DNA of 64,000 nucleotides from Streptomyces sp. A3M-1-3 (GTDB lineage Bacteria > Actinomycetota > Actinomycetes > Streptomycetales > Streptomycetaceae), in the NCBI RefSeq assembly GCF_024213665.1, contig NZ_JANAVP010000016.1:1-64000 (forward strand). Direction: 5' to 3'. The notes under the pieces are model-generated. The model was not told the origin of the DNA. It worked only from the letters and a program-made list of their open reading frames with translations, and did no database searches. This document shows positions 18,801-29,600 of this stretch, one piece after another. The first letter of the stretch is position 1, and the number at the start of each line of letters is the position of its first letter. The position numbers were made by a program, and so were the translations under genes.

Positions 18801-21800
18801 GCCGGAGTTCGCCGGCCGGGCCCACCGGCCGCCCCGGACCGGCGAAGAGCGCATCCTGGCTACCGCGTTCGCCGAGGTGCTCGGGTTGAGCCGGATCGGG
18901 GTGGACGACGACTTCTTCACGCTCGGCGGCGACAGCATCCGGGCGATACAGGTGGTGGCCCGCGCCCGCACCGGCGGCCTCGCGCTCAGCCCGCGCACCG
19001 TGTTCGAGTGCCGCACCGTCGCCGCGCTGGCCGCGGCCGCGACCCGCGACACCGCACCGTCGGCACTCGCCGAACTCGACGGCGGTGGCGTCGGCCTGTT
19101 GCCGCTGCCGCCGATGGCACGACTCCACGTCGAGCGCGGCCCCGGACTGGACCGGCTCGCCCAGTGGCTGGTGCTGGAACTGCCGTCCGACATCGACCTC
19201 GACGGCCTCACCGCGACGGTGCGCGCCGTCCTCGACCGGCACGACGTGCTGCGCTCACGACTGACGGACGACGGCCTGCTGGTGCACCCGCCCGGCTCGC
19301 TCGACGCCGCCGAGCTCGTCAAGCGGGTCGGCTGCCCGGGAGACTGGAACGGCGAGTCGTGGCAGACGCTGCTGCGCGCCGAGGCGGCCGAGGCGGTACG
19401 CCACATCGAAGCCTCGGCCGGCCGCATGCTCCGGCTGGTCTGGTTCGAGCCGGCGACAGGCGGCCCCGGCAGGCTGCTGATCGCGGCGCACCATCTGGTC
19501 GTCGACGGAATGTCGTGGCGGGTGCTGCTCCCCGACCTGGCCGAGGCATGGCGGCAGCTCCGGACCGGCGAGGCGCCGGCGCTGCCCGAGGTGGGGACGT
19601 CCCTGCGCCGGTGGCTGCGCGCCCTGGCCGACGAGGCGACACGGCCCGAGCGGGCGGCGGAGGTGTCGCTGTGGCGCGACATGCTCGCCGCCCCCGTCGC
19701 CGCGATCGGGTCCCGGCCGCTCGATCCGAGGCGGGACCTCACCGCGACGACCGAGACCGTGCGCATACAGCTCCCGGCCGACCTCACCGACGCCGTGCTG
19801 ACCTCGGTGCCGGCGGCGTACCGCGGCGGCGCCGACGACGTGCTGCTCACGGCCCTCGTCCTGGCGCTGGCCCGGCAGCGGCGGGGCATGACCGACGGCG
19901 CCACGGTCGTACGCCTGGAAGGGCACGGCCGGCAGGACGAACTCGTCCCGGGCGCGGACCTGTCCCGCACGGCCGGCTGGTTCACCACCGTCCACCCCGT
20001 CCGGTTCGACATCTCCGGAATCGACGTCGACGAGGCGATCGCCGGGGGAGCGGCCGCCGGCGACGCCTTCAAGCGCGTGAAGGAGCAGCGCCGTGAACTG
20101 CCCGACCAGGGCATCGGCTACACCCTGCTGCGCTACCTCAACGACGAGACCGCGGCGGTGCTGCGCCGGTACTCGGCGGACGAGATCGGATTCAACTTCC
20201 TGGGCCGCTTCTCCTTCACGGGCCATGAGCCGAGGCACGGTGCCGGATGGACACCGGCGCCGGAATGCGCCGAGCTCGTCGCGGCCCCCGACCCCGACAT
20301 GCCGGCGTCCTGCGCACTGGAGCTCAACTCCCTGGTGACCGACACCGGGGACGGCGCGCGGCTCACCGCCCTGTTCACCTTCGCCACCGGCGTGCTGACC
20401 GCCGACGAGGTCCGCGACCTGGCCGACACCTGGGGCGCCGCCCTGCGCGGCCTGCACACCCTGGTGACGACCGGCGCGAGGGGACTGACCCCGTCCGACG
20501 TGACGCTGGTGAACGTCGGTCAGGCCGAACTGGACGCCTGGCAGCGGCGTTTCGGGCAGGTGGGCGACGTGTGGCCGCTCACACCGCTGCAGGCCGGCCT
20601 GCTGTTCCACACGATGGTCGCGGACACGGCCTCCGAGGCCTACCAGACGCAGTTCGTGTTCCGGCTCAGCGGCCCGGTGGACGTGGCGCGCCTGCGTGCC
20701 GCGGGCCAGGCGCTGCTCGACCGGCACCCGAACCTTAGGGTGGCGTCCCTGTCGAGCGCCACCGGTGAGCCCGTGCAGATCGTGGTGGACGATCTCCCGC
20801 TGCCCTGGCGGCACGTGGATCTCACCGGCGAGCCCGAGGCCGAGGCGCGGCTCGAAGAGGTCCTCGCCGAGGAGCGGGACGCCCGCTTCCGTCCCGACAG
20901 CCCACCACTGCTCCGGCTCACCCTCGTCACGCTGGGACCGGAACGGGCCGAACTCGCCCTCACCGCCCATCACGTGCTGCTCGACGGCTGGTCAGTGCCG
21001 CTGATCGAGCGGGAACTGATGGACCTGTACGCGACGGGCGGCCACGACGCCGACCCGCCGCGCCCCCACGGCTACCGGGACTTCCTGCGGTGGCTGTCAC
21101 GGCAGGATGCGGCACAGTCGGCACAGGCGTGGGCCGCGGAGCTGGCCGGCGTGGTGGAGCCGACCCTCCTGGCGCCCACGGCACGCTCGGCCGGCAGCGG
21201 CAGCGGGCAGGTTGACGCGGCGCTGACCGGCGAGGACGCCACCAGGCTGGCGAGGCGGGCCGCCGAGTGGGGCGTCACCCCCAACACCCTGGTACAGGGC
21301 GCGTGGGCCGTCGTGCTCGCCGAGCTGACCGGCCGCGAGGACGTGCTGTTCGGCGCCACGGTCGCCGGCCGGCCGTCCGAACTGCCGGGTGTGGACACGA
21401 TGATCGGCCTGTTCATCAACACGGTGCCGGTGCGTGTGCGGTGCACGCCGACCGACGGCCTCCCGCAATTGCTGGGGCGGCTGCAGGACGCCCAGGCGAG
21501 GCTGCTGGACCATCACCACCTCGGGCTCGCCGACGTCCAGCGGTCGACCGGGCTGAGCGCTCTGTTCGACACGCTCGTGGTGTTCGAGTCGTTCCCCGTC
21601 GATCGCGCCGGCCTCTCGGCGGCGAGCGCGTCGGCGAACCTGGCGGTGACCGGCATCCGCCCGTACGCCCCACCGCACTACCCGCTGACCGTGATCGCGA
21701 CGGCCGATCCGCTGCTGCGGATCTCCTTCCAGTACCGGCGAGACGCCTTCGAGCAAGCCGCGGTGGAGGTGATCGCCGATCGGCTGATCCGGGTGCTGCG

Positions 21801-23643
21801 GCAGTTCGCCGCCGACCCGGAGACCACCGTCGGTGCGATCGACGTGCTGTCCGACGTGGAGCGGGAGCGGGTGCTGCACGGCTGGAACGACACTGCGGCC
21901 GCGCTGCCCGAACGGACCGTTCCCGAGCTGTTCGCCGAGCAGGCGGCGGCGACGCCGGACGTGGTTGCCGTCGAGTTCGACGGTCGCCGGCTGACCTACC
22001 GGGAGCTGAACGAGCGGGCCAACCGACTGGCGCACTGGCTGATCGGGCAGGGCGTGCGGCCGGAGTCGCGGGTGGTGGTGCTGCTGCCTCGCTCCCTCGA
22101 CCTGGTCGTGGCGTTGCTGGCGGTGTGGAAGACCGGTGGTGCCTATGTGCCGGTGGACCCGGACTATCCGTCCGCCCGGGTGCGGGCCGTCGTCGAGGAC
22201 AGCTCACCGGTGCTGATGCTGGACCCGCGGCGACTGGCCGAGGTGGACCTGTCCGCCCACCCCGCCCACGACCCTCGGACCGCGGTCGCCTTCGACCACG
22301 CCGCCTACACCATCTACACCTCCGGCTCCACCGGAAAGCCCAAGGGCGTGGTCATCCAGCACGGGTCCCTGCTCAGCCTGCTGACAGGCATGCAGGATCG
22401 GTTCTCCTTGTCGCCGGACGACCGGCTGCTGGCAGTCGCCACCGTCGCGTTCGACATCGCCGCGCTGGAACTGTTCCTGCCCCTGCTGGCCGGCGCCCGG
22501 GTGGTGCTGGCCGGCAAGGACGACATCACCCAGCCCTCGGCGCTGCTCGACCTCGTCGAACAGGCCGGCGTCACCGTCATGCAGGCCACCCCCGCGCTCT
22601 GGCAGACGCTGGCCACCCATGTCCCGGCCTGTCTGACCGGGCTGCGAGTGATCACCAGCGGTGAGGTCCTGCCCATGTCGCTGGCCGACACCCTGTGCAA
22701 ACACGCCGCCGAGGTCACCAACCTCTACGGCCCCACCGAAGCCACCATCTACGCCACCGCCGCCCACCTCGTGCCCGGCACCGCCGGCATGCCTCCCTCC
22801 ATCGGTGGTCCCGTCGCCAACACCCGGATCCTCATCCTCGACCGCACGCTGCACCCCGTGCCTCCCGGTGTGACCGGTGATCTCTGGATCGCCGGGCACG
22901 GCCTGGCCCGCGGCTATCACGGCCAGCCGGGGTTGACCGCCGAGCGGTTCGTGGCCGATCCGTTCGGTCCGGCGGGCGCGCGGATGTACCGCAGCGGAGA
23001 TCTCGCCCGCTGGACCGACACGGGTGAGGTGGAGTACCTCGGGCGCAGCGATCACCAGATCAAGTTGCGGGGGTTCCGCATCGAACCCGCCGAGATCGAG
23101 CACACCCTGACCCGTCATCCGGCCATCCGCCGCGTCACCGTCATCGCCCGCGAAGACCAGCCCGGCGATCGGCGACTGGTGGCGTATGTGGTGCCGGAGA
23201 CCGAGGGCGAGATGCCGTCGGTGGAGCAGCTGCGGGAGTTCATGGGGGAGCGGCTACCGGCGTACATGATTCCGGCGGCGTTCGTGGTGCTCGCGGAATT
23301 GCCGTTGACGCCGAACGGGAAGCTGGATCGTTTCGCGTTGCCGCAGCCGGAGCTCGGCGGAGACGAGTACCGGGCTCCCCGGTCGCCTCAGGAGGCGACG
23401 CTGTGCCGGCTGTTCGCCGAGGTTCTGGGAGCGGATCAAGTCGGTATCGACGACGACTTCTTCGCCCTGGGCGGGCATTCTCTGCTGGCCACCCGACTGG
23501 TGGCGCGGGTACGGTCGGAATTGGGCGTGGAGATCCCGATCCGGACCCTGTTCACCGCCCCCACCGTCGCCGAGCTGACCAGCCGCTGGAATGAGATGTC
23601 GGCCTCTTCTAGAAAGCCGCTGCGCAGAATGAGCGAAAGGTAG
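15883..23643 (+). CDS. ecm6: NRPS1: C-A(Ser)-T-E-C-A(Gly/Ala)-T (Ecm6-like)
   Basis: The protein is 2586 aa. Domains in order: C (HHILTDAFG near residue 132), A1 (YTSGSTGRPKG near 615), T1 (LGGDSI near 1015), E (HHLVVDGMSW near 1203), C (HHVLLDGWS near 1696), A2 (YTSGSTGKPKG near 2144) and T2 (LGGHSL near 2530). A1 specificity positions read D-V-W-H-I-S-L-V-D-K, close to the serine code; with the E domain this gives D-Ser. A2 reads about D-I-L-Q-I-S-L-I-Y-K, near glycine codes, so Gly or Ala is expected. The first C domain has no upstream module and should condense the carrier-bound chromophore onto serine. A GGGGAAG sequence precedes the ATG. The downstream NRPS gene starts 7 nt after the stop. 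Confidence 0.92.
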   Translation: MGCTGVTSAQEAMWLAQELAPDIPNNVATLWDVEGDLDVFLLTAALGTAVAEAETLTVNFRRGEDGLRLVARKPEAWEPFHIDVSDADDPADAARAIVAELVRRPFDLGEDALFRIGSIRLSGTRHLVVLVFHHILTDAFGVLTLLSQRIAAIYRALHSGSAVPEGPANSPGDASEKDAAYRASERFADAQRFWRDYVADEPTAARLPTGVRPAADGPATEAGYWDGLTEQQGMTTRTATIPAAELAAWGRTAEAVETGVPDLIASAATAFLRHMCGLPRPLLTITVNHRIGALRRSLGLLSNRLPLLVEVPPAADFVELAEALGQERRRVLRHARHDISLIKRETGHAGDARSPFGAVVNVIPFVEELDLAGGVARFAGGTFGVVDEIMVCVYTDGGADSDLFVRFDAPRSVYDDQDIAGLADRFVTFVRTALADPRAPVGDVCVLSAAEHHTLLTEYAGPTVTPPAATLTELLDRQADSTPDAIAVTFEDTCLTYRELADRSGRLARMLIQEGVGPERFVAVAIPRSLELVVALVAVLKAGAAYVPVDPDYPAARVEFMLADARPALLLTVKGTADRLPRTDIARITVDEAPLTDGPAVVAPHSVEHPAYMIYTSGSTGRPKGTVITHAAIVNRLLWMQDRYGLDGSDRVLQKTSASFDVSVWEIFWPLITGATLVMARPDGHRDPAYLAELIQRAGVTTLHFVPSMLAEFVNDEAAGACTGLRRVICSGEALPAELAARFHEVLGVPLHNLYGPTEAAVDVTAWQYRPGASTIPIGTPIWNTALYVLDSRLRLVPPGVFGDLYIAGAGLARGYHDRSAQTAERFVACPFGPAGRRMYRTGDLARWNADGELEFAGRADHQAKIRGFRVEPQEIEATLAAHPGVVQAAVIARPGRGADGAVQLVAYVVPSTSGSIGKAGADWDLHAGLDIAELRGFVAARLPAHLVPASFVALDRLPLTANGKLDRAVLPEPEFAGRAHRPPRTGEERILATAFAEVLGLSRIGVDDDFFTLGGDSIRAIQVVARARTGGLALSPRTVFECRTVAALAAAATRDTAPSALAELDGGGVGLLPLPPMARLHVERGPGLDRLAQWLVLELPSDIDLDGLTATVRAVLDRHDVLRSRLTDDGLLVHPPGSLDAAELVKRVGCPGDWNGESWQTLLRAEAAEAVRHIEASAGRMLRLVWFEPATGGPGRLLIAAHHLVVDGMSWRVLLPDLAEAWRQLRTGEAPALPEVGTSLRRWLRALADEATRPERAAEVSLWRDMLAAPVAAIGSRPLDPRRDLTATTETVRIQLPADLTDAVLTSVPAAYRGGADDVLLTALVLALARQRRGMTDGATVVRLEGHGRQDELVPGADLSRTAGWFTTVHPVRFDISGIDVDEAIAGGAAAGDAFKRVKEQRRELPDQGIGYTLLRYLNDETAAVLRRYSADEIGFNFLGRFSFTGHEPRHGAGWTPAPECAELVAAPDPDMPASCALELNSLVTDTGDGARLTALFTFATGVLTADEVRDLADTWGAALRGLHTLVTTGARGLTPSDVTLVNVGQAELDAWQRRFGQVGDVWPLTPLQAGLLFHTMVADTASEAYQTQFVFRLSGPVDVARLRAAGQALLDRHPNLRVASLSSATGEPVQIVVDDLPLPWRHVDLTGEPEAEARLEEVLAEERDARFRPDSPPLLRLTLVTLGPERAELALTAHHVLLDGWSVPLIERELMDLYATGGHDADPPRPHGYRDFLRWLSRQDAAQSAQAWAAELAGVVEPTLLAPTARSAGSGSGQVDAALTGEDATRLARRAAEWGVTPNTLVQGAWAVVLAELTGREDVLFGATVAGRPSELPGVDTMIGLFINTVPVRVRCTPTDGLPQLLGRLQDAQARLLDHHHLGLADVQRSTGLSALFDTLVVFESFPVDRAGLSAASASANLAVTGIRPYAPPHYPLTVIATADPLLRISFQYRRDAFEQAAVEVIADRLIRVLRQFAADPETTVGAIDVLSDVERERVLHGWNDTAAALPERTVPELFAEQAAATPDVVAVEFDGRRLTYRELNERANRLAHWLIGQGVRPESRVVVLLPRSLDLVVALLAVWKTGGAYVPVDPDYPSARVRAVVEDSSPVLMLDPRRLAEVDLSAHPAHDPRTAVAFDHAAYTIYTSGSTGKPKGVVIQHGSLLSLLTGMQDRFSLSPDDRLLAVATVAFDIAALELFLPLLAGARVVLAGKDDITQPSALLDLVEQAGVTVMQATPALWQTLATHVPACLTGLRVITSGEVLPMSLADTLCKHAAEVTNLYGPTEATIYATAAHLVPGTAGMPPSIGGPVANTRILILDRTLHPVPPGVTGDLWIAGHGLARGYHGQPGLTAERFVADPFGPAGARMYRSGDLARWTDTGEVEYLGRSDHQIKLRGFRIEPAEIEHTLTRHPAIRRVTVIAREDQPGDRRLVAYVVPETEGEMPSVEQLREFMGERLPAYMIPAAFVVLAELPLTPNGKLDRFALPQPELGGDEYRAPRSPQEATLCRLFAEVLGADQVGIDDDFFALGGHSLLATRLVARVRSELGVEIPIRTLFTAPTVAELTSRWNEMSASSRKPLRRMSER

Positions 23644-23650
23644 AAACACC

Positions 23651-26600
23651 ATGATTCCCTTGTCGTACGCGCAGCGGCGGATGTGGTTCATCAACCGCTT
23701 CGAAGGCCCTTCCTCGACATACAACATCCCGTTGCTCCTGCGGTTCCACGGGGCGCTCGACACCGGTGCGTTGCGCGCGGCGTTCCAGGACGTGATCGTG
23801 CGCCACGAGGTCCTGCGAACGATGTTCGGAGACGTCGACGGCCAGCCCTTCCAGCGCATTCTCGACCCGGCCGAGATCGAGCTGCCCTGGAAGGACTGGG
23901 GCCGGGTGGCTCCCGACCGGGTGCCGGGTGTGGTGTCGTCGGTGGCCGGCAGCTGGTTCGACCTGTCGGTCGACATCCCGCTGCGCGGGTGCCTCGTACA
24001 GTGCGGTGAAGAAGAATTCGTATTGGTTCTGGTGATTCACCACATTGCCGGTGACGGTGGATCGTTGGCGCCTTTGGCGCGCGATGTGTCGGTGGCTTAC
24101 CGGGCCCGGGTGGCCGGCAGTGCGACGGAATGGTCCGAACTGCCCGTACAGTATGCGGATTACGCGTTGTGGCAGCAGGAATTACTGGGGGACAAGTCCG
24201 ATCCGGCCAGTGTTCTATCGGTTCAGACGGCGTATTGGCGGGAGGAGTTGGCGGGGGTTTCGAAGCCTTTACCTCTACCTTTGGACAGACCCCGCCCCGA
24301 GGTGGCGAGTTTCCGGGGCGGGTCGGTGGAGACCGGGCTGTCAAGTGAGTTGCTGGCGCGAATCGAGGGGTTGGCGCGGGCTCGTGGTGTGACGGTGTCG
24401 ATGGTGCTCCAGGCCGCGTTGGTGGTGTTGTTGCATCGGTGGGGAGGTAGTAGAGATGTCACCGTCGGGTCGCCGATCGCGGGCCGCACGGATGAGGCGC
24501 TGAATGATCTGGTGGGGCTTTTTGTCAATACGTGGGCATTGCGCGTGCAGTTGAACTCGGAACGGTCGTTCGAGTGGGTGCTTGACCAGGTTCGGCGGAA
24601 GGCGCTTGCGGCATACGACAATCAGGATGTGCCGTTCGAGCGGCTCGTGGAGTTGTTGAGGCCGGAACGATCGACCGCTCATCACCCGTTGTTCCAGGTG
24701 GTGTTCGCGTGGCAGAACAATGTGCCGCCGCAATTGGACATGCCCGGTCTGACGGTGTCGATGGAACCCCTTCCCACCGGCACCGCAAAGTTCGATCTGT
24801 TCTTCAATCTGGCGCCGGACGAGTCCACCGGATCGGTCGTGGGCGAAATCGAGTACGCCACCGATCTCTTCGACCGCTCGACGGTGGAGGACATCGCGGC
24901 GCGGTTCGTGCGCGTGGTCGAGCAGGTGGTGGCCGACCCGCGGAGCACCGTCGGCGCCGTCGACGTGCTGACCGACGCGGAGCGGAAGCACAGTTCGCCC
25001 GAAACCACCCCGGCTGCGCTGCCCGAGACCACCGGCACCCCGCTCGACGCCGAGGAACGCCGGAAGATCCTCGTCGAGTGGAACGACACAGCCCGCGAAT
25101 TCCCCTGCCCGGGACCGATTCACCTGCTCTTCGAGGAGCAGGCCGAGCGGCGGCCGGACGCGATCGCGCTGCGCTGGGCCGGGGGAACCATGACCTACGG
25201 CGAGCTGAACAGGCAGGCGAACCGGATCGCTTGGGAACTCAAGGAACGGGGCGTCGGCCCGGAGACCGTCGTCGGAGTCGGCACCCCCCGTGGTCCGGTC
25301 ATGATCGCCGCCGTGTTCGGCGTGCTCAAAGCGGGCGGGGCCTACCTGCCCCTCGAACCGTCACTGCCGGCCGACCGCGTCGCCGGTATGCTCGCCGACG
25401 CCGGGGCGAGCGTCGTGCTGTCCACGCCCGACACCGAACGCTGGGCTGTCCCGGACGGTGTCGAGCTCGTCGAGGTGGGCGGGCCCGAGGCGTCGCCGGC
25501 GTCGCTCTCCCCCGAGGCCGAGCGCAATCCGGAGCCGGTCGCCGGGCCGGACAACACGGCGTACATCATCTTCACCTCCGGCAGCACCGGAAGGCCCAAG
25601 GGCGTCGCGGTCACCCACCGACCGGTGCACAACCTGCTCAACTGGTGTTACAGCACCTTCGAGTTCGGCCCCCACGACGTGGCCCTGTGCGTCACCTCGC
25701 TGGGCTTCGACCTCTCCGTCTTCGACATCTTCGGCCTGCTCGGCCGGGGCGGCGGCCTCTACATCGCGGACGCCACCCAGCAACGCGACCCCCGGCTGCT
25801 GCTCGACGTCCTGCTCACCGAGCCGATCACCTTCTGGGACTCGGTGCCCACCACCCTCAACCAGGTGGCCTCCCTGCTCTCCGGGAACACCGGGTACGAG
25901 GGAACCGACGACCTGCGCCTGGTGTTCCTCTCCGGCGACTACACGCCGCTGTCCCTGCCCGACGAGGTCCGCAGGGTGTTCACCGGCGCCGAGATCATCA
26001 GCCTCGGCGGGGCGACCGAGGCGACGGTGTGGTCCAACTACTTCCGAGTCCGGGACATCGATCCGCAATGGCGCAGCATCCCCTACGGCCGTCCCATCGA
26101 CAACGCCCGCTACTACGTGCTCGACGAGAACATGGAGCCGTGCCCGGTCGGCGTCGAGGGCGACCTCTACATCGGCGGGGACTGCCTCTGCGTCGGCTAC
26201 GTCAACCGGCCCGAGCTGACCGCGGAACGCTTCATCGACGACCCGTTCAGTGCGCGGGACGGCGACCGGCTCTACCGGACCGGTGACCGCGCCAGCTTCT
26301 TCCCGGACGGCAACATCTGCTTCCTCGGCCGCGCGGACAACCAGGTGAAGCTGCGCGGGTTCCGCGTCGAACCCGGCGAGATCGAGCACACCCTCACCCG
26401 CCATCCGGCCGTCCGCCAGGCCATCGTCACCGCCCGCGAGGACCACCCCGGCGACCTGCGCCTGGTCGCCTACGTCGTCGCCGACACCGAGGCCGTGGAC
26501 AGCGCGCGCGGGGCGGACGAGCAAGTCGGGGAGTGGCAGGAGGTCTACGACCAGGCATACCTGGACGCCGCCGACCGCGAGCTCGGCGAGGACTTCACCG

Positions 26601-29600
26601 GCTGGAACAGCTCCTACACCGGTGAGCCGATCCCGCTCGACGAGATGCGTGCCTGGCGGGAAGCCGCGGTGGAACGCGTCCTGTGCTGGTCACCCAGGCG
26701 CGTCCTCGAACTCGGTGTCGGCTCGGGCCTCCTGCTCGCGCACCTCGCGGGCCGGGTGGAGGAGTACTGGGCCACCGACTTCTCCTCGTCGGTGATCGAG
26801 CGGTTGCGGCACCAGGTGACGCGGGCCGGCCTGTCCGACCGGGTCCGGCTGCGCTGCCAGGCCGCCGACGAACTCTCCGGACTTCCCCGGGGCGGATTCG
26901 ACACCGTGGTGCTCAACTCGGTCGTGCAGTACTTCCCGAACGAGCGGTACCTCGAACAGGTCCTGAACGGCGCCTGGGAACTGCTCGCACCGGGCGGCCG
27001 AATCGTCCTCGGCGACATCCGGCGAGCGAACTCGCTGCGGGTGCTGCAGGCGGGCGTCCAGCGGGCGAAACACCCGGACGCGGCACCGGCCGTGCTGCGC
27101 AACGCGGTGGAACAGGCCGTCCTGCTGGAGAAGGAACTGGTCGTCGACCCCGCGTGGTTCCTGCGATGGTCGGAGCGGACCGGGGGAGCCGGCGTCGACG
27201 TCCGGATCAAGGACGGCACCCACCACAACGAGCTCACCCGGCACCGCTACGAGGTCGTGATGCACAAGCCGGGCGCCGGGGAACCGGGCGAGTTGCGGCG
27301 GCTGGACGCCGTCCCCTCCCTGGTCTGGGACGGACACCTGGGCCGCCTCGCCGGCCGGGTGCGCGACCACGCCGCGCCGGTCGTGCGGATCACCGCCGTT
27401 CCGAACGCGCGCCTGACCGGGGAGGTCACGACGGCGCGCGACCTTGGCCATGAGGACTCCGCCGCGTCACAGGTGCCGTCGCTCGACCCGGCCGACGTCC
27501 GGGCGTGGGCCGCGCGGCACGGCTGGGACGCGGTGGTGACCTGGTCGGCGAACGCAGTCGACCAGGTCGACGTGATCCTCTTCCGGGACGGCTCGGTGTC
27601 CGGTGCGCCCCTCACCGGAACGTACGTGCCTGCGGCGGGCGAACGCGCGCTGGTCAACGACCCCGCGGACGCCGGCGCCATCACCGCGCTGCTGCCCGCC
27701 CTGCGCGCGTACCTGCGGGAAACCCTGCCCGAGTACATGGTGCCGGCCGCGATCGTGCCCATCGGCAGCGTGCCGCTGACGGACAACGGCAAGCCGGACC
27801 GGCGCGCGCTGCCCGTACCGGACTACACGGCCGGCAGCGGTGGCCGGGCCCCCTCCACGCCAGAGGAGGAGTCGCTGTGCGCGCTGTTCGCCGCGGTGCT
27901 CGGACTCGACCGGGTCGGCGTGGACGACAACTTCTTCACCGTCGGCGGGCACTCGCTGCTGGCCACCCGACTGGTCAGCCGGGTTCGCGCCGTGCACGGC
28001 GTGGAGATCCCGATCCGGCTCGTCTTCCAGGCGCCCACGGTCGCCGAACTGGCGGCACACCTGACGACCCTGAGCAACGTCCGCCCGCCGCTGCTCCCCC
28101 AGGACAGGCCCGAGCGGCTGCCGGTCTCCTTCGCCCAGCAGCGGCTGTGGTTCATCCACCGCTTCGAGGGGCCTTCGGCGACCTACAACGTCTCCCTCGC
28201 CCTGCGGATGCGCGGCGAACTCGACGCGGCGGCGCTCCGCCGGGCCGTGCACGACGTCGTGGTGCGGCACGAGTCGCTGCGCACCGTCTTCGGCGAGGCT
28301 GACGGGCAGCCGTACCAGCAGATCCTGGAGCCGACCGCGATCGAGGTTCCCTGGCAGAAGCGCGAGGTCACCGAGGCCGAACTCCCCGACGCCCTGCGGG
28401 ATGCGGCGCGCCTGCCGTTCGACCTGGCCGGCGAGATCCCGCTGCGCGCATGGCTGTTCCGGATCAGCGAGCTGGAGTCGGTGTTCCTCATCTGCGCGCA
28501 CCACATCGCGGCGGACGGCTGGTCGGCTCTCCCGCTCGCCCAGGACCTGACCGCGGCGTACGGGGCCCGCCGCGGCGGCCGGCCGCCGGAGTGGGAGCCG
28601 CTTCCGGTGCAGTACGCGGACTACACCCTGTGGCAGCGGGAGCTGCTGGGGAACAGCGACGCCCCGGGCAGTCTGTACCGGCGTCAGCTGGACTACTGGA
28701 CGACCCACCTGGCCGAACTGCCGGAGACCGTCGAACTGCCCACCGACCGGTCACGGCCCGCGGTGGCGTCGTACGCCGGCGATCTGGTGCCGCTCGAACT
28801 CGACGACCAACTCACCGAGGGCGTACGACGGTTGGCCCGGGAGACCGGCGCCACGGTGTCGATGGTGCTGCAGGCGGGGCTGGCCGCGATGCTCACCAGG
28901 CTGGGCGTGGGCACGGACGTGCCGATCGGTTCGCCCATCGCCGGACGCACCGACGAGGCGCTCAACCGGCTGGTCGGCTTCTTCGTCAACACATGGGTGC
29001 TGCGGGCAGACACCTCCGGCGACCCCGGCTTCACCGAACTCGTCGGCCGGGTGCGGGAGACGAGCCTCGCCGCGTACGACCACCAGGACATTCCGTTCGA
29101 GCACCTGGTCGAGGTGCTGAACCCGGTGCGATCGCCCGCGCACCACCCGCTCTTCCAGGTGTGCCTGGCGCTGCAGAACAACGCGCGCCCGGAGTTCGCC
29201 CTGCCGGGCCTGACGGTGTCCGAGGAACCGTTCAGCATCGGCACCTCGCGCTTCGACCTGTTCATCAGCCTCACCGAAATCGACGACGACGGGCCGGCCC
29301 GGATCGACGGGTCCGCGGAGTACGCGACGGAACTGTTCGACGCCGGGACGATCACCACGCTGCTCGAACGCTGGCTGCACTTCCTGCGCCAGGTGGTCGC
29401 CGCGCCGGACACACCCATCGGGGCCGTGGACATCCTCGCCGACGGCGAGCGCGCGGCGCTGACCCGGTGGGGCGGCCAGGGCCGGGACGCCCGGTTTGTG
29501 GCCGGCACCCTCCACCAACGGTTCGCCGCCACGGCCGCCGCGACCCCGGACGCGACCGCGCTGGTCTCCGCGGACGGCACGCTCAGCTGGACCTACGCCG

